NCBI RefSeq assembly: GCF_947507565.1
Contig: NC_089184.1
Coordinates: 3,038,001 to 3,102,000, forward strand
Direction: 5' to 3'
DNA from: Oscarella lobularis
Lineage: Eukaryota > Porifera > Homoscleromorpha > Homosclerophorida > Oscarellidae
DNA length: 64,000 bases
Positions 30,461 to 43,540 of the stretch are shown here, in pieces; within the stretch, counting starts at the first letter, position 1; every line of letters starts with the position of its first letter. A program made the translations under genes and the position numbers. The notes under the pieces are model-generated. The model was given only the letters and a program-made list of their open reading frames with translations. It made no database searches and had not been told where the DNA came from.

Positions 30461-32716
30461 ATGGCCGACGCTCGTTCAAAAAATCGCTCCAATGCTCTGT
30501 TCGTTTTCGCATCTTTACCGTGTCCCTTGCTTTAATGGTTATTTTAGGACGTTTGATCAGCTTTCCGAGCTCGTGCGCGTGGCGAGAGACAACGAAATGA
30601 AAGGAAAAGAGAGAAATCGACGAATCATGTCCGAATTCGATCGCGCGAGACAACGAATCGCCGCCAAGAACGTCAGCCTGGACATTCTAAATGCAGCAAA
30701 GGCAATGAACGTCTCTTTCAGTCGCGGGAAACGTTTGATTTCAATTTTAGAAAAATTACGTGGAGGCGTGTCTCGATCCAATGTACGATGATTGGAAGGC
30801 GGCTGTTTGTTCTCAGAGGCGTCAGTGGGAGGAGAAACGACGCGTCGACGCGAAAGCCGCTTTGGTCGCTTCCGTTGGAAATTTTCAACCTATGACGTCA
30901 TCGACTCGTCATAAGCCGGTGTTTCCTAATTTTTCACTTTCTCAAATTAAGGCGACGCTCACGACGCCGGAAGATGAAAAAGAAGAAAAGGAGGAGGAGG
31001 AGGAGGATGAAGGAGAGAATTTTTTGCCTTTGACTGTGGAGCAGTTAGGAAGCCGTGGTCCAATCAAGACTACTGTAGAACTGGAGAATAATGATGATGA
31101 TGATAATGATGATGATGATGATGATGAATCAGTGAGCATTGCGTTGCCTCAAGCGAATTCACAGCAGGAAGAACAAAGTGGCAGTTGCACTGAGTCAAAT
31201 GAAGATGAGGAGCAAGTTGAAGAGAAAGTCGTGTTGACTGACAGGCAAAGGGATGCAGAAGAGCAGAGTGTAGTGACGTCTGAGGAGGATGATGATAAGG
31301 AAGTGGTGGCCAGTCTTATTTCTCCGGAGCACGCTGACGAGAATGAGGCGGACAACGCAGAGGAAGAAGTGGTTGTCAATAGGACATATGACGAAGAGAA
31401 AAGTCTTAATTCTCCTGAAGAAATTGAGAAGAATGACGTACCAGTAGTAGACAACGTTGTCTCGTTTTCCACAGAGGAAGAAGTGGTAGTCATTAGGAAA
31501 TTTGACGAAGAGAAAAGTCTTAGTTTTCCAGAACAAGCTGAAGAGAATGATGTAGACAACGTTGTCTCGTTTTCAGGTGGTGAAGTGTCCGTGAGCTCGA
31601 CGATGCTGTCCACTGAGTCGGAGGCACCAGTGAATCATCATCCTACCCCTCTTAATATCGTCAACTTGAAGAAATTGATGACGGCTATTGAGAACGATGT
31701 TCACATGGGTGTCGAGACGGAAGATCTGTACCAAGATGAAGACTGCTCAATAGGCATGAAAAAGAGAGTGCAGCAGTATGAGCGTCCACTCGTCGTTGTA
31801 CCTTTGCCTAATTTTTGTTCTAGGGCGCTCGAAATCAACGGTAGTCTTGAGCACTTCAGTGCAAGCAGTCTGAGTATGGTAGCACTCGATGAACTGAGAC
31901 GTCTCTGTGCTGGAAACGAGCGAATTCCTCCTCTCATTCCAAGTGCAATGCTTCGGCAAGGAACGCCTCTTGATCGAATTCAGTTTAGGTAATTGCCTTA
32001 GCATACGTGAATTTTTAATAGATTTGTTTCTTAGAGATGAGTTAGATCCGAGTTGGGTGCCATGTTGGGATCTGATGTCTACTCACCTTGGAGTTCTCTT
32101 TGGCCAGTCTATCTTGTCTGTAGATGTAGCTGTTGGAGTATTTCTACCTGTGCTTCTGTCACCATCTCAGTTGGAACGTGCTGACAGAAAGCAGAAAGTG
32201 AGGAGTCTATAGAGATATCATGAGTCAATTAGTAACTTGCTTCTTCTATCCAGGCTAGTGCTAGTGATATTTTGAAATGTGCGTTTCAGAGCATTATTGG
32301 CAGTTCTTCGAAGGAATGCTCCTCCGCCGTTTCAACTGCTGATGTGCCTAAGCAAAACGATTCACTAGATATAGAGGAAGCTGCAGCTGCAATATCACCG
32401 ACAGCTTTGAGTCCCCAGTAAGGAAAAGAGAGTGATCGTTGTAAAGTCTTACTTCTATACGTAGACCGATCATTGATACGAGAAGTGAGAAGACGGCTTC
32501 TCGTCTAAGTAAGTAAAAAGGATATAGACGTGCAACTGATGAAACGTTTGTTTCCATAAAGGTTTCCTCCTTGAATCAGACAGTGAGAGTGAACTGATGG
32601 AAAAGGTGCTATCAAGACAACCAAAGAAGCACCATCAAAGTGACGACGTAATAGAAATAGACGAGCACCTGAGTGAAAACAACGACGAAGACGACGACTT
32701 TGACTTCTACGATTGA
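30461..32716 (+). CDS. Acidic coiled-coil protein (possibly Kizuna-like)
   Basis: Starts MADARSKNRSNA. A roughly 50-nt intron joins to LTFDQLSELVRVARDNEMKG, and another (about 30708-30750) joins AKAMN to KNYVEACLDPMYDDWKAA in phase. The N-terminal 100 residues are helical and charged (coiled coil). The middle is very acidic, with Glu and Asp runs encoded by GAG and GAT repeats (30980-31130) and two internal copies of a block containing EEEVVV and DEEKSL. A conserved-looking C-terminal part follows (LRRLCAGNERIPPLIP, DELDPSWVPCWD), then an acidic end DDDFDFYD. The layout recalls centrosomal coiled-coil proteins such as Kizuna, but I cannot confirm this. Four further introns of about 45-60 nt keep phase to the stop at 32714-32716. 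Confidence 0.7.
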
Positions 32717-32739
32717 GACATTATTTGTACATTCATTGA

Positions 32740-33534
32740 TTATATGAGCTGACCAACTGCATGACAAGCAGCTATTGCACCCTTTTCCTTTCGAATGAGA
32801 CTTATCTTATCGAAATTTATGAGACGAAATCCTGCTTTGTCTAGCGCCTCCTTCACTAGGTCCTCAGTGAGAGGTAGAGTGAAAAACATTTTTTCTCCCA
32901 CAGGGTATCTTCTCTCTCCGAGCACGCAATTGAGCACAAACCACGATCCACTTCCTTTGAGCAACTTAGCTAATTTTTGAACCGACGATATGAAGCGATC
33001 GTTTGTGGGGCACGCGACTTCGAGACAAAATGACGAACTGACGACGTCGAAGTAGTTATCATAGTCATCTTTTCCGAGAGGTTTTTCATCGAGAATGTTG
33101 CATGGGGTGCACGAGAGTTTGACTTTAACTTCGCTTGCTCTTTGCTCAAGTGCATCGTCCTTATGATTTTTTTCCAGATTTCGGATGACGTATTGAAAGA
33201 AGGCTGTCCAATGGGTCTCAGCTGAAGTGGGCGTGGCCTTTTTCCATTCGTTCGTCGTCTTTAGTGCAGCGGGCGAGTAATCGGCGAGAACGATGCGCGA
33301 TGCGAACGGTGCTGCACTGATGAGATGAGAAACGGTCGGGCCTCCACCGAATTCGAGAATCGATGCCGAATCGGGTGGGAAATGAGTCGTTTTCGTGTAG
33401 AATTCGTGCAGTTTCGTCAAGACGAACGCTTCTCGATCACTCCTCTCGACGTTTGTGTCGTAGTACTTTTCGACGAAGGCGTTCGAGTCGAATTGACCGA
33501 TGTAGTCTTCGCCGAAGCAAATTTCCTCAGTCAT
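32740..33534 (-). CDS. NNMT/PNMT/TEMT-family small-molecule methyltransferase
   Basis: Single-exon frame of 264 residues, the same length as human NNMT. The SAM-binding motif ILEFGGGPTVSHLISA is followed by VLADYSPAAL, the family's motif I region. A motif-IV-like stretch YFDVVSSSFCLEVAC and a C-terminal LPLTEDLVKEALDKAGF also fit. Members transfer methyl from SAM to nicotinamide, phenylethanolamine or thioethers; the substrate here cannot be read from sequence. It is convergent with the upstream gene, stops 23 bases apart, so their transcripts may overlap at the 3' ends. Confidence 0.88.
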   Translation of the reverse strand: MTEEICFGEDYIGQFDSNAFVEKYYDTNVERSDREAFVLTKLHEFYTKTTHFPPDSASILEFGGGPTVSHLISAAPFASRIVLADYSPAALKTTNEWKKATPTSAETHWTAFFQYVIRNLEKNHKDDALEQRASEVKVKLSCTPCNILDEKPLGKDDYDNYFDVVSSSFCLEVACPTNDRFISSVQKLAKLLKGSGSWFVLNCVLGERRYPVGEKMFFTLPLTEDLVKEALDKAGFRLINFDKISLIRKEKGAIAACHAVGQLI

Positions 33535-33835
33535 GACTTTGAGGAAGTGTTACGTCATGCATTCACGTCACACGGGAAACGTCATCGACAGACACGCTTA
33601 CCAGTGGTATCTTTATAGACGGCTCTGACATATACATGTACATAAAATATTACAGCACTCTAATAGTACCTGTCCCGAAATAAACGAGAAACTTGAACAC
33701 TCGGATCGTTTGAAAAAAACCTTTGCGTCTCCAATCGAAAATTGTCCTGTCCTATGCATTGGAATAATGCTGAGATAGCAATAAAATTAGTATATCAAAT
33801 AAACGTGACATTTAGTGAGAAAAAAATTGTCTTAG

Positions 33836-36800
33836 CTATTTTGCATTGTCCGTTGCCGGGGTGGGAAGCAGAGTTCTGCAAATCTGCCCATCATCCTTCT
33901 TCTTATCCAGCCACTTTCCGCATGGGAATTCAACTCGAACATTCCTCTTTTCGTCAGTAACGATGACCCTGTCGAGTAGCCACCCCGAACCGAAGCCCTT
34001 GTTGTCGTGTTCAATCGTGAGCGCCGTCAATGTACCCAAATCCGACGCTTCGATTACGAAAACGTCGGTCTGATTCCTCTCAAACAGATTTCGAAAACGC
34101 TGAGTTAGAGGACGTCGCCCCGTATCGCCCTTTTCCCCACTTATCGTTACAAAGACATTGGCATCGGTTCCAGCGTGCCTCACATCACCAGTCACAATCT
34201 CGACCTGATACCGAATGACTGAGTCAGCTACAAAAGTCTCAATATTAATTTATTATTTAAATTAATTAAGATGTACATACGTTCGCCGGCTGTCAGTATC
34301 CTTTCTATCATCCCGTCTTCTTTATCCTTTGCAAGCCATTTCTTGCAGAAGAAGACATACTCTTCTTCGTCGTCGGAATTGACGTCATCGTTCGCTGTCT
34401 TTTGTTTTGCGACGACGATTCTATCAAGATGCCACGATTTCTTGAGACTGCTACTGTCGTGACGAATTTTGATTTTTTCAAGGCGACCAAGATTGGCGGC
34501 TTCGATGCGAAACACGTCTTCTTGGCCACGTTCAAATTTATTCATGTGCGTCTGCGATTTCTGGAGTTTTCTCTCGCCGCTGTCACCCTCTTCGCCGTAG
34601 AGAGTCAAGAAAACATTGCTATCAGTTCCAGCACCTCTGACGTCACCAGTGAAGACAGACACTCTATAGTGAACAACTAGAGAAAGACAGAAATAAAAAA
34701 ATGAAAGAACAAAGGAATATTTACAAACCGTCTAAAGTTTCCTTTCGCTTCAGTGATAGAACATTTACCGTTCCGGTATCAGATGCTTCATCTCTCTTAA
34801 CAACCGTTTCTAACGATGGTACAAGTTCTCGGACAATCGTCCCGTCATCTTCACTCGTCGCCAGCCAACGTCCACAGGGAAACGTGTATAGGATAGTCGT
34901 GCATGAAGCATCATCAGAGTCGTCCTGCGAAAATATCTTTTTACGCACTTCAACCTTATCCAAGTGCCAGCCTGCACCAAAGCCCTTCCCATCGTGACCA
35001 ATACGAATCTTCTTGATAGGTGCTCCAACGTCTACGCCCTAGGGAGGCAAAGATATATATAAATCTTGCTGATTCGTTCTCGTACCTCAACCAGACAGAC
35101 GTCAACGGAACTTCGCTCAAAACAATCTTTCCTCGTTGATCTCCTCTTGTCGAACAGAACCATCGGTTCTGTCTGTTTCGTTTCGCCGTAGATGACGACG
35201 GAGACGGTGGCATCGGTCCCGGCTCCTCTAACGTCACTCGTGTACGTTGTCACCTCGTAGCGAACGTCTAAAGCATGCAAAGAATGAAACTATCTATACA
35301 ACCGCTACTACTCCGTCTGGAAACGTACGAGGATCGTAACTGGAGTCATCTACTGGGAAGAGTTCCCTTTCTAGTAGACCGTCGTCCTTATTCTTATCTA
35401 GCCATCGTTCGCAGGAAAACGTTTGACGTATTCCGAGTACAGGACTGTCGACGACGACTTTCTCTAAGAACCAACCCGACAACGCTCCACCACCATTGTC
35501 GTGTCTAATTCTAAAAAACAATGAAGTGGAGGCTGGCAAATTTAGTGTGCCAGACCTACTTGAGTTTTCGAATCTTTCCTATATCGATTGCTTCTAGAAC
35601 AAATTCGTCGGTTTGGCCTTGTTCAAATTTATTCCGATGCGTTTCCGACTTCGTCAGAGGTATAACGCCTATAAGAGAACTTAGTAAAAGACACTGATGA
35701 GAATGAACTAATGAATCACCTGTGTCATCTTTCTCTCCGTATAAGACAACAAAGACGTTAGCATCAGTGCCAGCTCCTGAAACGCTTCCCGTCACAACAG
35801 ATAAACGATAAGAAACGCACTCTAGAATAACGAAATGATAAACTTTTATCAGACCCATATCAGACAACATGCCTTTTTCCAAGAAAGCGGTCGACTCCCT
35901 CGCTTTCCTCTTAAGCGAGTCCGGTGTCGCCGTCACTTCAACAGCGTCCGCTTCCGCGGGATTCAACAACCCTGGCGTTTGAGCAAGAGACTCGTCAACG
36001 ACGACAATTTCTTCTCCTGTCTTCGTCTGTCTCATCAATTCTCTCGCTATGAGACCGTCTCCTCGATTCCTCGCCAGCCATTGTTGGCATGGAAACACGA
36101 CCGCACTCTCGCTCTCGTGAGTCGAAATTTCAACTCGATCCAAATACCAATCGGAACCGGGCCCTGAATCGTCGTGCCTCACTTTCACTTTCTTCAACCG
36201 TCCTAAAGGAACGGCATCAATTCTAAAAACGTCGACATTCGCCCGTTCGAATTTGTTGACGTGCACTTGGGACGAACGCAAGTGCCGTTCTCCGGTATCG
36301 CCTTCATCACCGTAGATCGTCAAATAGACGTTAGAATCAGTCCCAGCTCCGCTAACGTCGCCCGTGGCAACCTGCACGGTGTATTGCTGCAGAGACGCCG
36401 ATGCCGTCTCCGACGTCGACGGGACGAGCTCGCGGACAATTTCGCCGTCGTCTTCGCCGCGAGCAAGCCAACGTGAACACGGAAACGTCCACGAGGAATC
36501 GTCATCGTCCTCACGGCGTGTTACGACAACCTGTAGCAAAATATCGATCAAATATTGATCAAATATTCGTTTATGCCCCTATAGAGCAAATACCTTGGTG
36601 AGAAACCAGCCTGATCCGATTCCCTTTCCGTCGTGACCGATTCGAATTTTCGTCAGCTCTTTTCCTACGTCATTGGCTTCAATCTAGAAAGAATGCCATT
36701 GAGCTGTCCCCGTTATCGGTGTTTGAGTAAGCTGTTTCGGTTATTCAGAAAGAGACTCTGCGTCTGGGTATGCTGTCAAAGTTCGTTAGTGTAGCAAATC

Positions 36801-39800
36801 GGTGCGTTAAGTTAAATATAATAGAAGCCGAAACATAAGCCGGTAAACTTACCTTAAATGTGTCTACTTGTGCTCGCTTGAAATTGGATTTTCCACGATC
36901 TTTTAGTGAGACTTGATCTGACTTTCCTTCGTCGCCGTAGAGAACAAGAAAGACGTTGGCATCAGTACCAGCTCCTTGAACGTCTCCCGTCTCGACAGTC
37001 ACTTGGTAGGCAATTTCTAAAAAAATCAAAGAGTAGATTTGCCAATCAGGTGTCCGAGTTCTTTTTCACTTTTCTCTCCAACTGATTCCAATTGAGTTTG
37101 TGGTAGAAGCTCGACCTCGAGTTTTCCATCGCCTTCTGATTTCGCCAGCCAACGATTACAGGGAAACACGTACTTTTGACAGGCGTCGGAGGAAGAGGAG
37201 ACGACGTCAACAGTTACACGACTGACATACCACCCCGATCCCGGTCCTGTGCCGTCGTGACCAATCAATAGCCGTTCAACCTAAAAAATATTTTCTGTTT
37301 ACGTTAAAAATATAAGTGAATTTTTTACGTCTCCAATATCGGCGCTCTCAAAAGTGAACTTGTCGATGTGACCACGTTCGAATTTGTTTCGATGTCGTGG
37401 GTCGGACGCTGCATACTTCAATGGACGGCGACCCATGTCGCCGTCAGAACCCCATAGGCAAACGAATACATTGGCATCAGTGCCCGCATTTCTGCAGTCT
37501 CCTGTCTCGACGGCAATGTGATATGAAGTCGCTGCAAAAATAGAAATAATAATTTTAGAACTGGTGCTTCTAGAAAGACGACGTACTTTTCAATAGAGAA
37601 GCTTCGACACTTTGACTGATAAAGAGATCGCGGACAATTTGGCCGTCATCTTCACTCGTCGAAAGCCACCTTAATTAAACCAGAATAAGAAAAGTTGGTC
37701 ACGGAGAACAGTAAGATATAGAATAAGAATACCGTTGGCAATGAAACGTGTAAAGTTTCTCGTCATCGCTTTGAATGACCACTCTATCCAGAAACCATCC
37801 TGCACCTGCAATTCGTACATGTCAGCTAAGGTTCCACTAATAGCTCAGTGAATCTTTATCTTTACCTGGTCCAGTGTCATCGTGTCCAATTCGAATTTTA
37901 TCAATTGTTCCAAGAGAAACGGCTTCGATGCTAAACTCGTCGCACTAAAGGCACAATGTATGTATAAAAAAGAGAGGATAGTAATCTAATAAAAAAGATT
38001 ACCTTTCCATTTTCAAATTTATTCTTGTTTGTTTTCGAAGTGCGAAGTGTTCTCGCTCCCGTGTCTCCTCTCTCTCCAAAGATTTGCAGAAAAACGTTTG
38101 CATCCGTACCTGCTCCACTTGTCTTCCCAGTAAAGACTGACACGTTGTAGATAACGATAGCGAGAGGAGAAACACTTTGTTCGCCTTCTCCTTCGATTGC
38201 ACAAACAGGCAATTCGCGTACAATTTCGCCGTCTTCTTTCTTGCGATCCAACCAACGACCGCAAGGAAACAAGAAACGCTCTTTGGTAGACGTATTTTGA
38301 AGTTGAATCTTTAATGAAAATAAAGATTGGATTGATTCCCTGAGCCAAAGGCTTCTCGTTCGTACCTTATCCAATTGCCAGCCTGGAAAGGGACCCGAGT
38401 TATCGTGCTCAATACGAATTTTATACGGTTGCCCAATATCTGGAGATTCAAGCTAAATAGGAAGAAAGGTTCGTTATCCTTGGCTTATTGGACTGCATTC
38501 AAACCTTGAATTTGTCCACCTCCCCCTGCTCAAAATTATCGTCCTCGTTCTGAAGCGTAATGACGTCACTTTTTCCCTTGTCCCCGTAGATTTGCAGAGA
38601 AACGCTCGCGTCGGTGCCAGATCCTCTAACATCACTCGTCCAAATGCATACAGACCAAACATTTTCTGCAACGAGAGAAGAGTAGAAAATGTAAGAAATG
38701 ACTGATACAAAGTTACTTACTTGGTGTTGCTTGCTGATGCTCTTCTTCCTCCTCATACAATTCTCGTTCAATGAGGTCCTTTTCAAGCCAGGCGTTGCAT
38801 GGAAACACTTGACGGTGTCCGGACGATGGACAGTCAACAATAATCTGCAGGGTAAAACGAGTGAAAAAATCAATAAATAAGGAAAGTGAGACGAACCTTT
38901 TCCAAAAGCCATCCGGCTCCTAATCCACTATTGTCATGCCCAACGGTTAGTTTAGACAGAGGACTCAATGATTCAACCGTTTCGACGTCAAACGTGTTTG
39001 TCCGGGCTCGACGAAATTTGCTACCTTTCTTGTCCAACCAAATTTTCCCGCTGTTTGTTTCGAGACCCGAATCCTTGTGACAACCGTGGAGAATTACGTA
39101 AACCTTTGCATCTGTTCCGGCATTCCTCTTGTCACCAGTCACCACAGATACGTGATACAAAACACCTATAACGTCACGATCTTATTTTAATGAGGCAATC
39201 AAGAAATTCACTTTTCTTACCTGCTTCCGCTTGATTGGTATCGCTACCGTTGGTCTTGCTCTCGTCAATGGCTTTGAGCTCTCTCGAGATTCTTCCATCC
39301 CCTTCGTCTTTTGCTAGCCATTGTGAGCATGGGAAATTATAGACTTGATTGTCACTGGGATCTTCAACGGTGACCTTTGACGAGAATGAATGATAAATAA
39401 AAAAGTTAATCAACTTTGCTGCACGACCTTTTCTAAGTACCATCCTGGCCCTAAACCTGCGTTGTCGTGAGAAATGCGAATTCTCTCCAGCACTCCCAAA
39501 GAGGGAGACTCAACGGCAAACTGGTCAACTCTAAATCAAACACAAATAGTTTCAATTTTCAGAAGAAGCAAATAATTCTACCGATTTCGTTCAAAATTGT
39601 TTTTATTGTTATCCAAACGCCGATCACCAGTGTCTCCATTGGAACCGAAGATAGTGACGAAGACATTGGCATCCGTTCCCGCTCCTCTCACACTCCCAGT
39701 ATACGTTGAAACAACATACCTTAGGGCTACACAAAAGACAAATAATTTGTTAGAAAACCGAGGTACAGTATTATCAATACGTTTTGAGGACGCCGAGACG

Positions 39801-41307
39801 ACGATGGGATCATTGGATGCGGCAATGTCTCGTCGAATTTGGCCGTCTCCTTCATCCCTTGCCAGCCATTGACCAGAGTGAAAATAATAGCGGCGAACAT
39901 TGTCATCGTCTTGCGTTGATACAACAATTTTCTCCACGAACCAACCGGCACCAAAGCCCGTGTTGTCGTGTTCTATACGAATTTTGTGAATTTCACCCAA
40001 ATTGGCGCAACGCATTCGAAAGCTCGCATCCTTTCCTCGACTGAAATTACCTGTTTGGCTATTAAAAGAACGGTCACGTCATGATGTGTGCATCGTAGAA
40101 AAAATTTCAATATACCCGTTTGAAAGTTTCGTCTTTGGAGTGCTGCCACGTTCTCCGAAGACCGTCAAAAAGACATTGGCGTCAGTGCCTGCACCTCGTA
40201 CGTCTCCAGTCAAGACAGAAATATCGTACACTAAGAAAATTATTTCAATAATTAATTCGTCTCTAGTCTCAACCTTACCAAGCCTTTTGTCTTCCTTTTG
40301 GAATGCTGGATTCCAACGCAGTTTTGACGGTTTCACCGAACTTGCCAAAGGTACCAAATTTCTTGCCAATTGACAATCCGTTTTATATAGGGATATCCAT
40401 TGTCGACACGGAAATCGCCACGCTTTGTTTGACGTAACGTTGACTAGCTCCACTTCGTCCAAGAACCAGCTTTGACGCTCTTCCAATCCGTCGTGCTTTA
40501 TCAAAGTTCAATGGATTAATTTTCTCTATTATTTCATCCTTTTTACCTCGATTCGAATTTGAACTGGTTCTCCAATTTCCGGACCCCGAATCAAAAACCG
40601 TTCCGACGAATTTCGCGGAAACCGCACGGATCTCGTCGCTTGCTCGTCACCGTTTAAACTTTCTTGACGATAGACGGACGACAAGTGAGTTTTGCAAATT
40701 TTACCAGTCGTCCCTTGAACAGTGACATAAACCTAAATCAAAACTAAGAGATATGTTACGTTAAATTGTTGTCTCTCTGACTCGAGCGTCAGTTCCACTT
40801 CCGTGAACATCTCCCGTTCTGACTATGACTTCAAAAGGCACATTCCCTGCAAGTCGACCTAAAAATTTTACAAAGACAGTCTAGAGTATATAAAGAAAAA
40901 GCTCCAACCCTCCTCTTACCAGATCGAGTTGATCCCGACAGTGAAGCCATCGCCGAAGCCTGTTACCCGCCAAAAGCGATTGAATTAATTTTGAAACGTC
41001 TTTCTTTACTATTCACCGGTCTTCGCCGTTTCTCCTTCATTTCCTTTCCAGCCAACGTTGCGAATTTTTTCGTGTAATAACGAGTGAGATGAGGATCGTT
41101 TAGAGAGTCATATGCCATGACGGCCTTCTTAGTGCTGCTGCTGACGCCGTTTGATGTTGTCGTTGTCGACGATTGATATTTTCTCGGTGCGTACGGCAAT
41201 TTCAGCGTGCTATCCGTCGAATTGTGATGCAACGTCACTTTATATTTGCTTGGGACGCGTCGGGGAGCTGCTGAACTCGCTCCTCGCCAGCGTGGCCTCT
41301 GCTGCAT
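33836..41307 (-). CDS. LOXHD1: LOXHD1-like protein with about 13 tandem PLAT domains
   Basis: First exon from ATG at 41307 (MQQRPRWRGASSAAPRRVP, later NDPHLTRYYTKKF), joined by a 57-nt phase-0 intron (donor GTGAATAG, acceptor GGTAACAG) to ASAMASLSGSTRS, then to the first PLAT domain. Each of about 13 domains shows [21 protein letters not shown], IRIxHDNxGxGxGW, FPCxxWL and a DDGxIxREL-like end, at roughly 500-600 base intervals down to 33836. Human LOXHD1 has 15 PLAT domains and acts at the membrane-cytoskeleton of hair-cell stereocilia. PLAT domains bind lipids and proteins. Domain count is by eye and could be off by one. Every domain is cut by one or more short introns. The first two PLAT domains have been copied downstream. 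Confidence 0.88.
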
Positions 41308-41424
41308 CCTGTTGCTCGGGACGAAGAAAAATTATCCGGGGGGCCCTTGAAGCACCTCGCTCCCGTATATATCCGACAAGAGTTTTCGCCAGCTGACTTC
41401 GCCAACTTTGTCGGAATGTCCATC
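41308..41424. promoter_or_regulatory. Bidirectional promoter between PLAT gene and MSVDG gene, unit 1
   Basis: The two start codons face away from each other with 117 bases between them. TATATAT at 41366-41372 lies 53 bases before the plus-strand ATG. The same TATATAT in the context CTCCCGTATATATCCG recurs at 44268, 47385 and 49836, at 43-53 bases from the respective ATG, so it is a conserved core promoter. Confidence 0.6.
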
Positions 41425-42829
41425 ATGAGCGTTGACGGTAATTACACTGTAGTAGAGATTTTTTCAGGGAATGTGTCCATCGCCGTTGAGAGCTGCTAGA
41501 CGTTCCTTTCACCTTACTGTCGACTGGCGAACGGGAAGTGCTTTGTTCCTCTTTTTTCGAAACATTCTTAGCGAACATTCAGAATAACTTGAGCGGCGTT
41601 AATAATTGGGGCGTACTGAAGCTCGTGTCGCGAGGGGGTCCTCCTCATTAGCGGCTTAGTACTAGACTCTTTCTTGCCTCGCGTTATGTAGCGTTTCTTT
41701 TAGTGGATGAAACATCGATTGAAGGCTACAAAAGGGTTGAAGACCGTAAGGCCATTCTTTTATAAAGCCTTCAGAGAGTATCCTAGCTAATTAAGTCTTC
41801 AGTGCTTCAGAAAGCCAATTCTGCAGTCTGTTTTGAGTCCTTCCTCGTCGTAAACACGGCTGGAGTAGAGTTTTCGCATTTAGACTCAGCGTTTGTTTTA
41901 AACCGAAAAGAAACAAAAGGTTGAAGTACCAATGATTTCTTTTTCTTCGGAAGCAGCAGCAGGAAGTCCCTTCCTGCTGTCTTCAGACGCTTTACGTGAA
42001 GATCCAAGCGCAGTCAAGCGTTTATTCAGTGTCATTGATGACCCAGATGTTTTTGGGGTGGTAGCTGACGAATTGGATGCTGCAGGTAGTAATGAAAGAA
42101 AAGTTGAAGTCATTTATGCATCCGGTTTAATTAAACCATTGGTGGGCTATTGCCACCTGTCAAAGAAGCATGGGGAAAAAGGCCCATCTCTACGAAGAAA
42201 CGGATCTGGAAGTGAAGGATCTCGGTATGGGAGAGAAACGGTGTTGGCACGGGTATGGAAATTTGTTAGCTTCATCCACGCCTCAGTTTGACTCGTCTAC
42301 CTTCCTAACTACATCTACTACGAGTGAAGAATACGATATTTCTCTGAGAGTTGATTCTAAGCCCGACCCAAAGTATTTGAATCAAGCAATTGGGGAAACA
42401 ATTATGCATTCCTTTGTTCGTCACAATCGCCACCCAGAGAAACAGAGTATGGTTCCTGGCCTTCTTTTGAGTCGATCCTCTTTCTGGGTCATTCTATATG
42501 ATTGTGTTGCTGATACACTGCTGGTGTCAGATTGTATCCCACTTAGTCGCGATTCTTTTGTATTCACTTCTGCTATTGCCGTACTGTGGTTGGTTCTTCA
42601 CCACGGAATGTTTATGAATAAGAACTCTGTTACAGAAGATTGTCGACAGAAGTACGAATCCGGGTTTTTGAGAGAGGCTAAGAGACAGGAAACTTTACGC
42701 TACTACCTCAGTGAGAAAAGCTTCACCAAGAAATGGTTACTTTCCTTTGGAAATGAAACGCAAAAAGGCGCAGTGAAAAGGAAGGCGGCAGAAGGTCAAT
42801 TTTTTGAGACGTCACCTCATCAAAAGTAA
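41425..42829 (+). pseudogene. MSVDG family copy 1, frame-disrupted
   Basis: Same structure as copy 2 (see 44327) but broken. A TAA interrupts the exon after AILL (about 41762). An extra A lies in the run before the MISFSS block (about 41916). Extra bases lie around 42155-42180 (AAGAAGCATGGGGAAAAAGG versus AAGCATGGGAAAAGAG in copy 2). The remaining parts read well: SSEAAAGSPFLLSSDALRE and PGLLLSRSSFWVILYDC. Because three separate breaks exist, an assembly error is less likely than real decay. It adjoins the full-length PLAT gene. Confidence 0.7.
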
Positions 42830-43094
42830 AGAAACATTATACGATAAACCAGTTGCACATCATTTGTCTGTACCTTCAATGGCGTATCCAAGTATAGTTA
42901 GAAAGTAACTAGATAGGTGATCGCAGTTATATGAATGCATGATTGGAAGTAGACACATTCGACTTGCTGTTTGCAGTAAGCAGAGTGCTCTAATGTCTGT
43001 ACCTAAACTTAAATCAAGGCCGAATAAATCAGTGCAAGCTGACTGCGTCGGAACGCGAGCCTAAAATTACTTTCGACGAGTTCCGAGTCTCTTC

Positions 43095-43540
43095 AAAACC
43101 TACCACGCCCACACATGTGATGCCACATACGCGCTGCTGATCTTACTCTTACGTACCGTTGGCGATGCGTTCGTGAGAGCACAAAGTTGTGAATGTCGAA
43201 CAGTCTTCTCGTCTTTTGGCGTCCGTCCTGGACGGAGAATCAACTACAACGATAAAGATTCGAATCGAATTTATCAAACGTTTACGAGTTCACCTTTATA
43301 GCTGCAATGTAAATCGTCCCGCTCGCCTTCGTCTGCGCTGTCCAGGTAACTCGATCGTTCAACGACGAATCGAGACAATAGTGAGCTGCCTCTGTGCGCG
43401 CTCCTTCCTCTTCCCATTTGATGAACGTTGTTCCCGCGTGTAAGATGGAAACCGAATCAGCGGCCAACGGTGGCCGCGATGGCGAGAAACGGGCTCGTTT
43501 CATCGTTTTTGATTTTCTGCGCACTGCCCACATCTGCAAA
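43095..43540 (-). pseudogene. Copy of the first two exons of the PLC gene
   Basis: Aligns with 60661-61098. Exon 1 reads MKRARFSPSRPPL, then [19 protein letters not shown] and [12 protein letters not shown]; exon 2 reads LILRPGRTPKDEKTV with the donor GTACGTAAGAG kept. Relative to the source, exon 2 has two insertions of 3 and 6 bases, both frame-preserving. At about 43540 the sequence switches abruptly into a PLAT-gene exon. With only two exons it cannot make a PLC. It may be a simple duplication remnant or contribute to a chimeric transcript. Confidence 0.65.

Noticed and set aside
31149-31613. Minus-strand Ser-rich open frame
   Set aside because: Mirror of the GAG/GAT-rich acidic coding region on the plus strand; no splice or domain support.
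33846-36600. Several plus-strand open frames across the PLAT gene
   Set aside because: Shadows of the minus-strand PLAT exons, which show clear repeated domain motifs.
40960-40970. In-frame TAA after exon 1 of the PLAT gene as a possible readthrough stop
   Set aside because: A 57-nt phase-0 GT-AG intron (donor GTGAATAG, acceptor GGTAACAG) removes the stop and keeps the frame.
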